Below are positions 52,125 to 61,531 of a DNA stretch of 64,000 bases, piece after piece. The DNA lies in the NCBI RefSeq assembly GCF_003116035.1, contig NZ_LGQW01000015.1:2569353-2633352 (forward strand). The letters are read 5' to 3'. Below the pieces are notes generated by a model. That model did no database searches. It was not told the origin of the DNA and saw nothing but the letters and a program-made list of their open reading frames with translations. Made by a program: the position numbers and the translations under genes. The DNA comes from Azospirillum sp. TSH64. GTDB lineage: Bacteria > Pseudomonadota > Alphaproteobacteria > Azospirillales > Azospirillaceae. Position 1 is the stretch's first letter. The number at the start of each line of letters is the position of its first letter.

Positions 52125-52649
52125 ATGGCCACGCACCGCACGCTGCACGGAAACCTGTTCTCGACCCCGCCGCCCGACCCGTTGCGGGACGAGCTGGCGC
52201 CGCACCAAGACGCCCAGCCGGAGCCGGGAAACCCCGCCCGTCTGCTGATCGTCGTCCTGATCGCCCTGTTCACGCTGGCCGGGCTGGCCTATGCCGGCGG
52301 CATCGCGCTGGACCGCATCCTGGACCAGCGGCGGATCGAGGCGCGGATGGGGCCGAAGCCGCAATTGGCGCGGCTGCCTGCCATCGAGGTGCCGCTGGGC
52401 AGCGTTCGGGCGGTGGAGATGCAGGTCTCACTGGTGCTTGCGCCGAAGATCGAGCCCGACCGCATCCTGCGCTATCAGGACCGCATCGCCGACCGGCTGT
52501 TCCAGACCATCGGCCGGATCGACAGCGAAACCCTGACCGGCCCCGGCTCCGCCGACATACTGAAGGCGCGCATCAAGGATGCCGTGAACCGCGAGGCGGG
52601 CACCGGCCTGTTTCGCGACATCTACATCGAACGCATGGTCGTCAAGTGA
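52125..52649 (+). CDS. FliL-like membrane protein
   Basis: Membrane protein of 174 residues: a Pro-rich cytoplasmic start (about 1-38), one transmembrane helix (39-60, LLIVVLIALFTLAGLAYAGG) and a periplasmic domain resembling FliL, especially the ending LKARIKDAVNREAGTGLFRDIYIERMVVK in its pattern of alternating hydrophobic residues. FliL proteins associate with the flagellar stator ring. No flagellar genes are adjacent, so this may be a paralogue with another role. Moderate confidence. Confidence 0.6.
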   Translation: MATHRTLHGNLFSTPPPDPLRDELAPHQDAQPEPGNPARLLIVVLIALFTLAGLAYAGGIALDRILDQRRIEARMGPKPQLARLPAIEVPLGSVRAVEMQVSLVLAPKIEPDRILRYQDRIADRLFQTIGRIDSETLTGPGSADILKARIKDAVNREAGTGLFRDIYIERMVVK

Positions 52650-52942
52650 GGCACGCGGGGCTCATTCTGCGATCAGCCTTGTTTTGTGCGGCGCAATAGC
52701 CTATGTAGGGCGTCTTGTTCGCTGGAGGCTCGCGCGTCTCTTGAGCGAGACGCGCTGTGATTGCGCAACGGCAGCCCTCTTGGGGGCAAACGTCCCGGTG
52801 TTCTAGGGACGCTTTGGCCGCTGCATCGGATAGACGCCTCTCCCTCTATCGACCTCCTCCCGGCGAGTCCGCCGGTATGTCCCACGCCCGCCATCGGGGC
52901 GCGCGGGGCCGTGCCGTGTTGCTTTGAGAAGGTTGTTACGAC
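52650..52942 (+). promoter_or_regulatory. Structured leader of the DEAD-box helicase gene
   Basis: Gene-free 293 bp before the helicase. It holds a perfect 9-bp hairpin, GCGCGTCTC/GAGACGCGC (52731-52739 with 52746-52754, 6-nt loop), and a second stem CGTCCC/GGGACG near 52790-52812. Together with a TTG start this suggests post-transcriptional control of an RNA helicase. Confidence 0.5.
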
Positions 52943-54313
52943 TTGACGTTTTCCGAACTCGGCCTGCACCCGCTCGTCCTGAAGGCCCTCGAGGCGTTCG
53001 AATACACCACCCCGACCCCGGTCCAGCTCGCCGCCATTCCGCCGGCACTCCAGGGCCGTGACATCCTCGCCACCGCCGAGACCGGCACCGGCAAGACCGC
53101 CGCCTTCATGCTGCCGGCGCTGACCCGCACCGCCGAGCTGCCGCTGAACGGCGCCGCCACCCCGCGTGTGCTGGTTCTGGCCCCGACCCGCGAGCTGGCC
53201 AAGCAGGTCACCGACGCCGCCCGCAAATACGCGAAGTTCATGAAGCTGAACATCGTGGACGTGGTCGGCGGCATGCCCTACCGCGAGCAGCTGCGCCTGC
53301 TGTCGCGTCCGGTCGACGTTCTCGTCTGCACCCCGGGCCGCCTGCTGGACCATGTCGCCCGCCGCCGCATCGCGCTGGACGAGGTCGAGGTGCTGATCCT
53401 CGACGAGGCCGACCGCATGCTGGACATGGGCTTCCTCGACGATGTCGAGACCATCGCCAAGTGCTGCCCGCCGACGCGCCAGACCATGCTGTTCACCGCC
53501 ACGCTGGACCGCCGCATGGCGCAGCTGGCCGGCAACCTGCTGCGCAACCCGGAGCGCGTGGCCGTCGAGAGCCAGGCGACCGCGATCAACGTCGAGCAGC
53601 GTCTGCACCATGCCGACGATCTCGACCACAAGCGCCGCCTGCTGCAGCATTTCGCCGCCCAGGAAGAGGTCGGCAAGGCGATCATCTTCGCCGCCACCAA
53701 GCGTGATGCCGACACGCTGGCCGAGGAGCTGAGCGCCGCCGGCCATGCCGCCGCCGCCCTGCACGGCGACATGGACCAGACCAAGCGCAACCGCACGCTC
53801 CAGCGCCTGCGCACCGGTCAGGTCCGCCTGCTGGTCGCCACCGACGTCGCCGCCCGCGGCATCGACGTGCGCGACATCACCCACGTCATTAACTTCGACC
53901 TGCCGCGTTCGGCGGAGGACTATGTCCACCGCATCGGCCGCACCGGCCGCGCCGGCGCCTCGGGCGTTGCGATCTCCTTCGCCGCCCGTGCCGACCGCGA
54001 GACGCTGGTCCGCATCGAGCGCTACACGAAGGCGACGCTCGAGGTGCATGTGGTGCCCGGCCTGGAGCCGACGCGTCCCTTCACCACCGGCGGCGCCGGC
54101 CGTCCGGCCGGTCGCAACGGCCGTCCGGGTGGCGGCGCCGGCAAGCCGTGGCACCGCAACGGCGAGTCCAAGGGCCCGCACGCCCCGCGCGGCCCGCGTC
54201 CGGACTATGCCCGCAACGACAACCACCGCGGCGACGCCCGCCCGGACCATGGCCATGCCCGTCGTGAAGCCCACGGCAACGGCAAGCCGGCAGCCCGTGC
54301 GAAGAGCTGGTAA
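52943..54313 (+). CDS. DEAD-box RNA helicase (RhlE-like)
   Basis: ATP-dependent RNA helicase of 456 residues. Q motif PTPVQLAAIP, Walker A AETGTGKT, PTRELA, VCTPGRLLDH, DEAD in LILDEADRML, SAT replaced by TAT in LFTATLD, and C-terminal ATDVAARGIDV and HRIGRTGRAG. The tail (about 375-456) is Gly/Arg/Asn/Pro-rich and basic, as in RhlE. Likely remodels rRNA or mRNA structure, often in the cold. The start is a TTG at 52943 with GAGAAGG 10 nt upstream. A long structured leader precedes it and a strong terminator follows. Confidence 0.92.
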   Translation: MTFSELGLHPLVLKALEAFEYTTPTPVQLAAIPPALQGRDILATAETGTGKTAAFMLPALTRTAELPLNGAATPRVLVLAPTRELAKQVTDAARKYAKFMKLNIVDVVGGMPYREQLRLLSRPVDVLVCTPGRLLDHVARRRIALDEVEVLILDEADRMLDMGFLDDVETIAKCCPPTRQTMLFTATLDRRMAQLAGNLLRNPERVAVESQATAINVEQRLHHADDLDHKRRLLQHFAAQEEVGKAIIFAATKRDADTLAEELSAAGHAAAALHGDMDQTKRNRTLQRLRTGQVRLLVATDVAARGIDVRDITHVINFDLPRSAEDYVHRIGRTGRAGASGVAISFAARADRETLVRIERYTKATLEVHVVPGLEPTRPFTTGGAGRPAGRNGRPGGGAGKPWHRNGESKGPHAPRGPRPDYARNDNHRGDARPDHGHARREAHGNGKPAARAKSW

Positions 54314-54345
54314 GCAGCGCCCCCCGCGCTTCTTAAGCCTTGAAT

Positions 54346-54393
54346 GAAAAAGCCCTCCCTGCTGGCCTCGCGGTCGGCAGGGAGGGCTTTTTC
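54346..54393. terminator. Bidirectional Rho-independent terminator
   Basis: AAAAAGCCCTCCCTGC (54347-54362) pairs with GCAGGGAGGGCTTTTT (54377-54392). The A- and T-runs on both sides allow termination of both the helicase gene and the convergent PNPOx-like gene. Confidence 0.96.
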
Positions 54394-54435
54394 GTGTCAG
54401 GCCGGCATCTACAGCCGGCTTTCACCAAAACGCGA

Positions 54436-54966
54436 TTACTGGAACGCGATCTTGGCGTGGTCGCCCGGGTCCGGCGACTGGCCGGTCAGCTTCGCCTTCA
54501 CATAGCCATAGGCGTAGACCATTGTGCTCGACGGGCTGTCCCAATATTCCGCCTGATCGACCGACACCTTCAGCAGCGCCACCTCGGGATCGTCCGGACC
54601 CTGGGGGAACCACGTGGTCATGATGTCGCGCCACAGGAAGCGGATCTTGTCGCGGTCGCGCACGACCTCGGCGACGCCGGAGGCGGACACGTAATCCTGC
54701 TTGTCGGGGTTGGCATAGGCGAGGTTGACGCGCCAGTGGCGGTCGATCTCGTCCACCTTCTCGGAATGGGCGCGGGTGAAGAACCACAGGGTGCCGTCCT
54801 CGAACCCGGCATGGGACAGCGTCGCCATCGGACGGGAGTTCATCCGGCCGTTGTCGTCCAGCGTGGTCATCATCGCGACCTGGACGCCCTTCATCATCTC
54901 CCAGAGCTTCTTGACATCGCCCTGGTCGGGGCTGTGGCCGTGGCCGGCGGTGGTGCTATGGACCAT
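54436..54966 (-). CDS. PNPOx-like flavin/haem-binding protein (general stress 26 type)
   Basis: Protein of 176 residues with the pyridoxamine-phosphate-oxidase-like split barrel: VQVAMMTTLDDNGRMNSRPMAT, GTLWFFTRAHSEKVDEI and VNLAYANPDKQDYVSASG. It belongs to the general-stress-protein-26 group, which binds FMN or related cofactors rather than making pyridoxal phosphate. Length and domain are complete. Probable role in oxidative or general stress, not assignable from context. It faces the helicase gene and shares its terminator. Confidence 0.85.
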   Translation of the reverse strand: MVHSTTAGHGHSPDQGDVKKLWEMMKGVQVAMMTTLDDNGRMNSRPMATLSHAGFEDGTLWFFTRAHSEKVDEIDRHWRVNLAYANPDKQDYVSASGVAEVVRDRDKIRFLWRDIMTTWFPQGPDDPEVALLKVSVDQAEYWDSPSSTMVYAYGYVKAKLTGQSPDPGDHAKIAFQ

Positions 54967-55018
54967 GGTCTGCCTCTCGTTCGGTAGCCCAACTGAGACT
55001 GGGGAACGCCCGCCGCGG

Positions 55019-55663
55019 TCAGAAAGTTCCGGCCTGCTGATTCACTCCCCCGACAGACCAGGATCCCGTCCCGGCGTGGTGGTGGTCGATCCGGGTCAGC
55101 GACCAGGGGTCGATCCGCAGGCGCAGCGCCGCCTCCGGCGTCAGATCGAGCGCCAGTGCCAGTGCGCCGCGGATGGTGCCGGCATGGATCACCGCAACCA
55201 GATCGCGTCCGGCATGGAGGTCGGTCAGCCGCTGCAGGGCGCCCGCAGTGCGGTCCATCACCGTGGCAAAGCTCTCGCCGCCCGGTGGGGCATGGCGGGC
55301 CGGGTCGCGCCAGAAGCGCGCCGCCGCCTCGGCATCGCGCCGGGCCGCTGTGTCGTGGCTGATGCCCTCCCAGTCGCCGAAATCCTGCTCGGCCAGCGCC
55401 GGCTCCACCACGGCGGTGCCGGCAAAGCGGGGGTTGCGGCTCCACAGGGCCTGGGCGGTCTGGCGGCTGCGGCGCAGCGGGCTGGTCAGCCACAGGGCGT
55501 CGGTGGGCAGGCCGGCTGCGAGGGCATCTGCCGCGGCGCGGTTGCCGGTGTCGGCCTCGCGGTCGCTCGACCCGCAGATGACGTTGTCCGGATTGCGGAC
55601 CGGCGCATGGCGGATCAGCCACCAGCGGGTGACGGTCAGGGGGGTGAGGCTCAAGGCGGTCAT
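55019..55663 (-). CDS. Histidine phosphatase, CobC-like
   Basis: Phosphatase of 214 residues of the histidine phosphatase (phosphoglycerate-mutase) superfamily. The phospho-acceptor His is in LIRHAPVRNP (Gly of RHG replaced by Ala), Arg in LTSPLRRSRQTA, Glu in EQDFGDWEG and the second His in VIHAGTIRGAL. Its start overlaps the cobS stop by 4 bp (ATGA), so it is translationally coupled to cobS. That points to alpha-ribazole-5'-phosphate phosphatase (CobC) in vitamin B12 nucleotide-loop assembly, though the family alone is less specific. Confidence 0.85.
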   Translation of the reverse strand: MTALSLTPLTVTRWWLIRHAPVRNPDNVICGSSDREADTGNRAAADALAAGLPTDALWLTSPLRRSRQTAQALWSRNPRFAGTAVVEPALAEQDFGDWEGISHDTAARRDAEAAARFWRDPARHAPPGGESFATVMDRTAGALQRLTDLHAGRDLVAVIHAGTIRGALALALDLTPEAALRLRIDPWSLTRIDHHHAGTGSWSVGGVNQQAGTF

Positions 55664-56496
55664 GCCGCTGCTCCGATGGCCGCTGGTCCAATGAGGGCCG
55701 ACAGGGACAGCAGCACCGCGGCCTCCGCCGCCTGCTGCGCCGCGCCGAAAACGTCGCCGGTGTGACCGCCGATCTGCCGCCGGGCAAGCGCCGCCACCGC
55801 GGCCACCGCCAGGAGAGCCGCCGCAAGCGCGGGAAGGACAAGTCCGCCGAGCGCCACGGCGGCGATTGCGATGCCGAAGAGGAGCGCCAGCAGCACCGTC
55901 GCCATCGCCGGCCGGCCCTGCGCCGCCGCCAGCCCGTCGCGCCGGGCCGCCGGCAAAACGCGGGCCATCGCCGCTAGCCCGCAGCGCGACAGGGCGCCGC
56001 TCGCCGCCATCGCCGCGACCGCCGCCGGCACCGGCAGGGCGGCCAGGGCGGCGGCGCGGATGCCGACCGAGAAGACCAGCGCCAGCACGCCATAGCTGCC
56101 GACCCGGCTGTCGCGCATGATCTCCAGCTTGCGCGCCAGGTCGCGCCCGCCGCCGAAGCCGTCGGCCACGTCGGCCGCCCCGTCCTCGTGCAGCCCACCG
56201 GTCAGCCGGACGGTCACCGCCAGGGCCAGCAGCGCACCGGCCAGCGGCGGCAGGTGCAGGGCGGCGGCGGCGGCGTACACCGCCGCGCCGGCCAGCCCGA
56301 TCAGCGCGCCGACCGGCGGAAACCAGCCCATCGCCCGCGCCGATGCGCCCTCGGCCAAGGGGCCGCTGAGCAGGCCATTCAGCGGGCCGATGGGGGGAAG
56401 GGGCAGGCGGGTCAGGAACACCAGCGCCAGGGCGGCGTCCTGAGTCCAGCGCGGCGGCGGGGAGGGGGCGGTGGTGGCATCCGGCATGATCGGCAT
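55660..56496 (-). CDS. cobS: Adenosylcobinamide-GDP ribazoletransferase
   Basis: Polytopic membrane enzyme of 278 residues that joins alpha-ribazole to adenosylcobinamide-GDP, the last step but one of cobalamin synthesis. The conserved segment GGLHEDGAADVADGFGGG and ARKLEIMRDSRVGSYG match CobS, with several hydrophobic helices. It is followed by a coupled histidine phosphatase of CobC type. No cobalamin riboswitch is visible in the 140 bp upstream. ATG 56496 or 56487 could be used. Confidence 0.92.
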   Translation of the reverse strand: MPIMPDATTAPSPPPRWTQDAALALVFLTRLPLPPIGPLNGLLSGPLAEGASARAMGWFPPVGALIGLAGAAVYAAAAALHLPPLAGALLALAVTVRLTGGLHEDGAADVADGFGGGRDLARKLEIMRDSRVGSYGVLALVFSVGIRAAALAALPVPAAVAAMAASGALSRCGLAAMARVLPAARRDGLAAAQGRPAMATVLLALLFGIAIAAVALGGLVLPALAAALLAVAAVAALARRQIGGHTGDVFGAAQQAAEAAVLLSLSALIGPAAIGAAA

Positions 56497-56637
56497 CGAC
56501 TACGCCCAACCGGCGCCGGGCGCAACCCCGCACGGCGGGCGGTTCTGCATCGTTCGCATAGGTCCGATTCCTTGACCGAAACGCTCGGTCCGCCTACTTT
56601 GTCCGTTTGAACTTTCCCTTACCAGCATCGAGCACCC

Positions 56638-57150
56638 ATGGCCCGTCTTCCGATCCTCGTCGCCCCGCATCCGATCCTGAAGCGCAAGGCGCAACCCGTC
56701 GCCGAAGTGGATGCGCGCGTCGTCAAGCTGATGGACGACATGGTGGAGACCATGTACGACGCCGCCGGCATCGGTCTGGCCGCTCCGCAGGTCGGTGTGC
56801 TCGACCGCGTCATCGTCGTCGACGTCCATGAGAAGGGCGAGCCGCCGAACCCCATCCGCCTCGCCAACCCGGAAATCGTCTGGTCGTCGGACGAGAAGGC
56901 GGTGTGCGAGGAGGGCTGCCTGTCGGTGCCGGAACAATATGCCGACGTCACCCGGCCCGTGCGCATCCGCGTCCGCTACCTGGATGAAAAGAACCAGCCG
57001 CAGGAGATCGAGGCCGACGGGATGCTCGCCACCTGCATCCAGCACGAGATCGACCATCTGAACGGTGTTCTGTTCGTCGACTACCTGTCGATGCTGAAGC
57101 GGAACATCCTGCTGAAGAAGGTCCAGAAGATGCAGAAGGCCACGGCCTGA
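56638..57150 (+). CDS. def: Peptide deformylase
   Basis: Metallo-deformylase of 170 residues that removes the formyl group from nascent N-terminal methionine. Motifs: GIGLAAPQVG, EGCLSVPE (metal-ligand Cys) and QHEIDHLNGVLF (two His ligands and catalytic Glu), all intact. It heads the def-fmt-truA cluster, with fmt starting 33 bp downstream. The start follows a short leader in a divergent region shared with cobS. Confidence 0.96.
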   Translation: MARLPILVAPHPILKRKAQPVAEVDARVVKLMDDMVETMYDAAGIGLAAPQVGVLDRVIVVDVHEKGEPPNPIRLANPEIVWSSDEKAVCEEGCLSVPEQYADVTRPVRIRVRYLDEKNQPQEIEADGMLATCIQHEIDHLNGVLFVDYLSMLKRNILLKKVQKMQKATA

Positions 57151-57183
57151 CCAGCCGCGCAGCAGATCGGCGATAAAAATCCA

Positions 57184-58140
57184 ATGACCCCGCTCCGACT
57201 CGTTTTCATGGGTACGCCGGATTTCGCCGTGCCCAGTCTTGCCGCGCTGATCGAGGCGGGGCATCAGGTCGTCTGCGTCTACAGCCAGCCGCCGCGCCCG
57301 GCCGGCCGCGGCCAGCAGGTGCAGAAATCGCCCGTCCACCGCTTCGCCGATGAGCACGGCATCCCCGTGCGCACGCCCAAGAGCCTGCGCACTGCCGAGG
57401 CCCAGGCCGAGTTCGCCGATCTCAAGGCCGATGCCGCCGTGGTCGCCGCCTATGGCCTGATCCTGCCGCAGCCGGTTCTCGACGCGCCGCGGCTGGGTTG
57501 CGTCAACGTCCATGGCTCGCTGCTGCCGCGCTGGCGCGGGGCGGCGCCGATCCAGCGCTCCATCCTGGCCGGCGATGCCGAGACCGGGATCACCATCATG
57601 CAGATGGACATCGGGCTCGACACCGGCGCCATGCTGTCTCGGCAAGCGGTGGCGATCACCCCCGCCACCACCGCCAGCAGTCTGCATGACGAGCTGGCTG
57701 CACTCGGCGCCCGCATGATCGCCCCGGCGCTGGACGGGCTGGCCGCCGGCACGCTGGCCGCCGTGCCGCAGCCGGAAGACGGCGTTACCTACGCCGCCAA
57801 GCTGACGCGCGAGGATGGCCGTCTCGACTGGAACCGGCCCGCCGCCTATGTCGAGCGGCAGGTCCGCGCTCTGACCCCTTGGCCCGGCTGCTGGTTCGAC
57901 GCTGCCAACGGTGAGCGGATCAAGGTTCTGGCCGCCGAACCCGTATCCGGAACCGGCACACCCGGCACGTTGCTGGACGACCGGCTGACGGTCGCCTGCG
58001 CCGGCGGGGCCGTTCGGCTGACCAGGGTGCAGCGGCCGGGCAAGGCGCCGGTCGATGGTGCGGCTTTCCTGCGCGGCTTCGCGCTGGCGGTCGGGCAGCC
58101 GGTCTCCGCTCCCGAAGCCGCCGAACCCGTGGCGGATTGA
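57184..58140 (+). CDS. fmt: Methionyl-tRNA formyltransferase
   Basis: Enzyme of 318 residues that formylates initiator Met-tRNA with 10-formyl-tetrahydrofolate. The N-terminal domain has [31 protein letters not shown] with catalytic Asn/His/Asp context and [19 protein letters not shown]; the C-terminal OB-like domain spans about 205-305. It follows def and precedes truA; together these shape the start and the anticodon arm of tRNAs. Its stop almost touches truA. Confidence 0.96.
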   Translation: MTPLRLVFMGTPDFAVPSLAALIEAGHQVVCVYSQPPRPAGRGQQVQKSPVHRFADEHGIPVRTPKSLRTAEAQAEFADLKADAAVVAAYGLILPQPVLDAPRLGCVNVHGSLLPRWRGAAPIQRSILAGDAETGITIMQMDIGLDTGAMLSRQAVAITPATTASSLHDELAALGARMIAPALDGLAAGTLAAVPQPEDGVTYAAKLTREDGRLDWNRPAAYVERQVRALTPWPGCWFDAANGERIKVLAAEPVSGTGTPGTLLDDRLTVACAGGAVRLTRVQRPGKAPVDGAAFLRGFALAVGQPVSAPEAAEPVAD

Positions 58141-58145
58141 CCATC

Positions 58146-58883
58146 GTGCAGCGCTGGAAACTGACCGTTGAGTATGACGGCCGCCCCTTCGTCGGCTGGC
58201 AGCGCCAGGACAACGGCCCCTCGGTCCAGCAGAGCCTGGAGGAGGCGGTGCACCGCCTGTCGGGCGAGGTGGTGCGGGTCCATGGCTCCGGCCGTACCGA
58301 CGCTGGGGTGCATGCGTTGGGTCAGGTCTGCCATTTCGACCTGGAAAAGCCCTTCACCGGCCTGAAGCTGCGCGACGCCCTGAACTTCCACCTGAAGCCG
58401 GCGCCCATCGCGGTGCTGGAGGTGGAGGCGGTGACGGAGGAGTTCCACGCCCGCCTGACCTCGACCGGCCGTGCCTATGTCTACCGCATCGTCAACCGCC
58501 GGGCGCCGCTGGCGCTGGACTCCGGCCGTGCCTGGCACGTCACCCGTCCGCTGAACGCCGAGGCGATGCATGAAGCGGCGCAGGTGCTGGTCGGCCAGCA
58601 TGACTTCTCCAGCTTCCGCGCCGCGCTGTGTCAGGCCAAGTCGCCGGTGAAGACGTTGGACCGGCTGGCCGTGGAGCGGCAGGGCGAAGAGATTCGCGTT
58701 CATGCCGCCGCCCGCTCGTTCCTGCACCATCAGGTCCGCAACATGGTCGGCACGCTGGAACTGGTCGGTGCCGGCAAATGGACGGTGGACGACGTCCGCC
58801 GTGCGCTGGATGCCCGCGACCGGGCCAAGGCCGGGCCGACCTGCCCACCGGACGGGCTCTACTTCATGGCGGCGCGTTACTGA
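58146..58883 (+). CDS. truA: tRNA pseudouridine(38-40) synthase
   Basis: Pseudouridine synthase of 245 residues modifying tRNA positions 38-40. The catalytic Asp lies in [15 protein letters not shown], after [12 protein letters not shown]; the C-terminal half holds [16 protein letters not shown] and [20 protein letters not shown] at 58146 is chosen because GGCGGA lies 9 nt upstream. A TTG at 58137 overlapping the fmt stop would add three residues. Last gene of the def-fmt-truA cluster. Confidence 0.94.
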   Translation: MQRWKLTVEYDGRPFVGWQRQDNGPSVQQSLEEAVHRLSGEVVRVHGSGRTDAGVHALGQVCHFDLEKPFTGLKLRDALNFHLKPAPIAVLEVEAVTEEFHARLTSTGRAYVYRIVNRRAPLALDSGRAWHVTRPLNAEAMHEAAQVLVGQHDFSSFRAALCQAKSPVKTLDRLAVERQGEEIRVHAAARSFLHHQVRNMVGTLELVGAGKWTVDDVRRALDARDRAKAGPTCPPDGLYFMAARY

Positions 58884-58889
58884 ATTGGG

Positions 58890-59855
58890 TCAATTGCTGA
58901 TCCGCTCCGGCTGTTCGGGCATGAATTGGAGCGTCTTCAACAGACTGTCCGTTTCGACGCCCTGGGCGCAGAGGCCGGTGGCGGTTTCGCCGAAATCGAC
59001 CAGACCGTGGTAGCGGGGCGGCCGGGCCCGTTCGAGCGGGACCAACCAGGCCTTGTGCCCCCGTGCCGCCAAGCCGTCGAAATACAGTCGTTGGGTACGG
59101 AACAGCACATTCGTTTCCCGCGGATCTCCGATGACCAAGATCCGGCGCGCCGGATCGTTGGGAATCAGGTCGAGCGAGCGGTAGGGATCGAACCAAGTCT
59201 CCGGCTTTGCCAAGCGGGTCTTGACGCCATGCGCCTGGAGGTAGGCTTCGTAAGCGGAGGCACCGGACGAGATGACGGCGCATTTCAGGTCGGTGCGGCG
59301 GGCCAGGAATTCGGCCGTCAGCGTGCCTCCGGCACTGCTTCCACCGAGCGACCATTGCCCGATGCCATAGCGCTTCTTGAGCAGATCGAGATGGGCGTTC
59401 ATCAGCGCCGCCTCGCGCGGGGTATGGCGCATGGTCCAGAATTTGCCGGAACTGCCATAAGCTCCCGGACGGGCCAGGAAAATGAAGGGCACGCCGAAGC
59501 GTGCCGACAAGACCCGTTCCTGTTCGATCATGCCGGCGACGCTCAACCCCTCCTGATGCCCGATCTGCTGCGGCCTGGAACCCATCACGTCGCCATGCAT
59601 CCAGGCCGCGACGATCGGATTTGAGCCGGGTTTCAGGCCGGCCGCGTAATAGCGCAGGCATTCGCCGCGACCGTCGACCTCCACCCAGCTGGCGGTTTCC
59701 AGCGCCTCAAACTCGGCGCATTGCGTGCGGGTGACGCTTTTCCCGGCTGCGACAACCGTGTTGGTGAAGGTTTCGTCATTGGGCCGGGACTGCGCGTGGG
59801 CGGGGACTGCCGCGACGATGGCGAGGCCCACCAGACACAGGGAGCGGAACGACAT
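58890..59855 (-). CDS. Secreted alpha/beta hydrolase
   Basis: Exported protein of 321 residues with a signal peptide (about 1-21, ending AHAQ). It shows an alpha/beta-hydrolase fold with a Ser nucleophile in WSLGGSSAGGTL, an oxyanion-side segment IVAAWMHGDVMGS, and possible acid/His residues in GDPRETN and RYHGLVDFGE. Two Cys (in TQCAEFE and GECLRY) may form a disulfide. Substrate is unknown; it could be an esterase or peptidase. It ends 6 bp from the truA stop, on the other strand. Confidence 0.78.
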   Translation of the reverse strand: MSFRSLCLVGLAIVAAVPAHAQSRPNDETFTNTVVAAGKSVTRTQCAEFEALETASWVEVDGRGECLRYYAAGLKPGSNPIVAAWMHGDVMGSRPQQIGHQEGLSVAGMIEQERVLSARFGVPFIFLARPGAYGSSGKFWTMRHTPREAALMNAHLDLLKKRYGIGQWSLGGSSAGGTLTAEFLARRTDLKCAVISSGASAYEAYLQAHGVKTRLAKPETWFDPYRSLDLIPNDPARRILVIGDPRETNVLFRTQRLYFDGLAARGHKAWLVPLERARPPRYHGLVDFGETATGLCAQGVETDSLLKTLQFMPEQPERISN

Positions 59856-59911
59856 GGCGGACAGGCCTTTTGTGGCGACAGCTCGAGGGTGGTGGAGGTG
59901 GCGGGGCATCG

Positions 59912-60796
59912 TCAACCGCCTTCCAGCCGTTCCCGCTCCGCGGTAAAGACGGCCACCAGATGCTCGATCACCGTGCGTACCCGCGGTACGTCGCGGCGGT
60001 CGCGGTGAACCAGCAGCCAGACCTCGCGGGTTAATGGCGAGCAGGGCGGCGGACCGGACAACGGCTGCCGCACCAGTCCCGGCACGCCGTCCGCCAGCAT
60101 GCAGGGCAGGAAGGCGGTGCCAAAGCCGGCGACCGCCGCTGCAAGCTGCCCCTGCACGCTGTTGGAGCGGAAGGCGACACGCCGGCCGCCGCCATGACGG
60201 TCCAGCCACAAAGCCTCCGGCAATTCCGCCATCGACTCGTCGTAGGCGATCAGGGTGTCGGACGCGTCCGGTGCCGCATACAGCCCATAGCCCAGCGTCG
60301 CCAGCCGCCGCCCGACCAGATCGCCGCGCTGCGGCCGGGCCAGCCGGATCGCCAGATCGGCCTCTCGCCGAGCGAGGCTGAGGGTGCGGTTGTCGACGAT
60401 GATCTCCAGGTCCAGGCCAGGGTTGGCTGTCCGCAGCGGTCCCAGCCGGGGGATCAGGAAGATGTCGGCCAGCGCCTGGGTCATGGTCAGCCGCACGGTG
60501 CCGGTCAGCCCGGCCGCGTCGCCTTCGCGGCGTCTGATCGCCTGTGCCCGTTCGTCCATCGCCTCGGCCAGGGCGCGGACGCCTTCACCGTCCCCGGTGA
60601 GGACATAGCCGTCGGGCCGGCGCTCCATCAGGCTGCGGCCGAGCGTTGCCTCCAGCGCGGCCAGCCGGCGCCCGACCGTGGCGTGGCTCAGCCGCAGGCT
60701 GCGGGCCGCCGCCGACAGGCTGCCGGCGCGGGCCAGTTCCAGGAACACCCGCAAATCGTCCCAATCGAGCGGGCCTGTGAATTTTTGGACAGCCAT
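59912..60796 (-). CDS. LysR family transcriptional regulator
   Basis: Regulator of 294 residues with an N-terminal winged helix (about 8-67; FLELARAGSLSAAARSLRLS is the classical helix-turn-helix) and a C-terminal substrate-binding domain (about 95-290). It is closest in style to small LysR regulators that use two-domain co-inducer sensing. The divergent isochorismatase-family gene begins 86 bp away and is the probable target. The start is an ATG at 60796. Confidence 0.92.
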   Translation of the reverse strand: MAVQKFTGPLDWDDLRVFLELARAGSLSAAARSLRLSHATVGRRLAALEATLGRSLMERRPDGYVLTGDGEGVRALAEAMDERAQAIRRREGDAAGLTGTVRLTMTQALADIFLIPRLGPLRTANPGLDLEIIVDNRTLSLARREADLAIRLARPQRGDLVGRRLATLGYGLYAAPDASDTLIAYDESMAELPEALWLDRHGGGRRVAFRSNSVQGQLAAAVAGFGTAFLPCMLADGVPGLVRQPLSGPPPCSPLTREVWLLVHRDRRDVPRVRTVIEHLVAVFTAERERLEGG

Positions 60797-60881
60797 CGTG
60801 CAAGCATAGCGGATGGCTGAGCATCGGTGAACGGGGCAGCATCGCCGTCATCGATTTTCAGCGACCACGGAGCCTCTCGCG

Positions 60882-61487
60882 ATGACGACTCTTCCTGCCC
60901 GGACCCTGCGCCAGATCGTTGGTGCGCCGGCCACCCCCGCCCCCCTGGACAAGGCGGTGCTGGTGCTGATCGACTTTCAGCGCGAATACACCGACGGCGC
61001 CCTGCGGCTGTCGGGCGTCGATGCCGCGGTGGAGCGGGCCGCGGAACTGCTGGCGCTGGCCCGTGCCAACCGCGTGCCGGTGATCCACATCGTCCATCAC
61101 ACCGCGGCGGGCGCCCCGGTGTTCGACCCCACCGGGCCGCTGGCGCAGATCGTCCCGGCCGTCGCCCCGCGCGACGGGGAACCGGTGATCGTCAAGAAGC
61201 TCGCCAATGCCTTCGCCGGGACCGACTTGCAGACTGTGGCGCGCGACAGCGGGCGGACGGAGATGATCGTCGCCGGCTTCATGACCCACAACTGCGTGAG
61301 CAGCACGGCGCGGTCGGCGGTGGACCATGGCTGGCGGGTGACGGTCGTGGCGTCGGCCACTGCCACCCGCGATCTGCCGGACGGCAAGGGCGGCGTGGTG
61401 CCGGCGGCCGACATCCAGCGCGGCGTGCTGACCGGCCTGTCCGACAGCCTCGCCGTGGTGGTCGAGGATGTGCGCGCCTGGGGGTGA
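60882..61487 (+). CDS. Isochorismatase-family cysteine hydrolase
   Basis: Hydrolase of 201 residues with the isochorismatase fold. The triad is Asp in VLIDFQREY, Lys in VKKLANAFAGT and Cys in FMTHNCVSSTAR, all in place, so it is a cysteine hydrolase (amidase-like) rather than a true isochorismatase. Possible substrates include small amides such as nicotinamide or N-carbamoyl compounds. The divergent LysR gene likely regulates it. ATG 60882 follows the promoter region closely. Confidence 0.88.
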   Translation: MTTLPARTLRQIVGAPATPAPLDKAVLVLIDFQREYTDGALRLSGVDAAVERAAELLALARANRVPVIHIVHHTAAGAPVFDPTGPLAQIVPAVAPRDGEPVIVKKLANAFAGTDLQTVARDSGRTEMIVAGFMTHNCVSSTARSAVDHGWRVTVVASATATRDLPDGKGGVVPAADIQRGVLTGLSDSLAVVVEDVRAWG

Positions 61488-61500
61488 GCCCATGGACCCA

Positions 61501-61524
61501 AGAAAGAGGGGGCGGTGAGCCCCC
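61501..61524 (-). terminator. Candidate terminator of the solute-binding-protein gene
   Basis: GGGGGC (61508-61513) pairs with GCCCCC (61519-61524) over a 5-nt loop; on the minus strand it is followed by the T-rich TCTTTCTT. It lies 8 bp after the stop at 61532. Confidence 0.6.
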
Positions 61525-61531
61525 TGCATCC

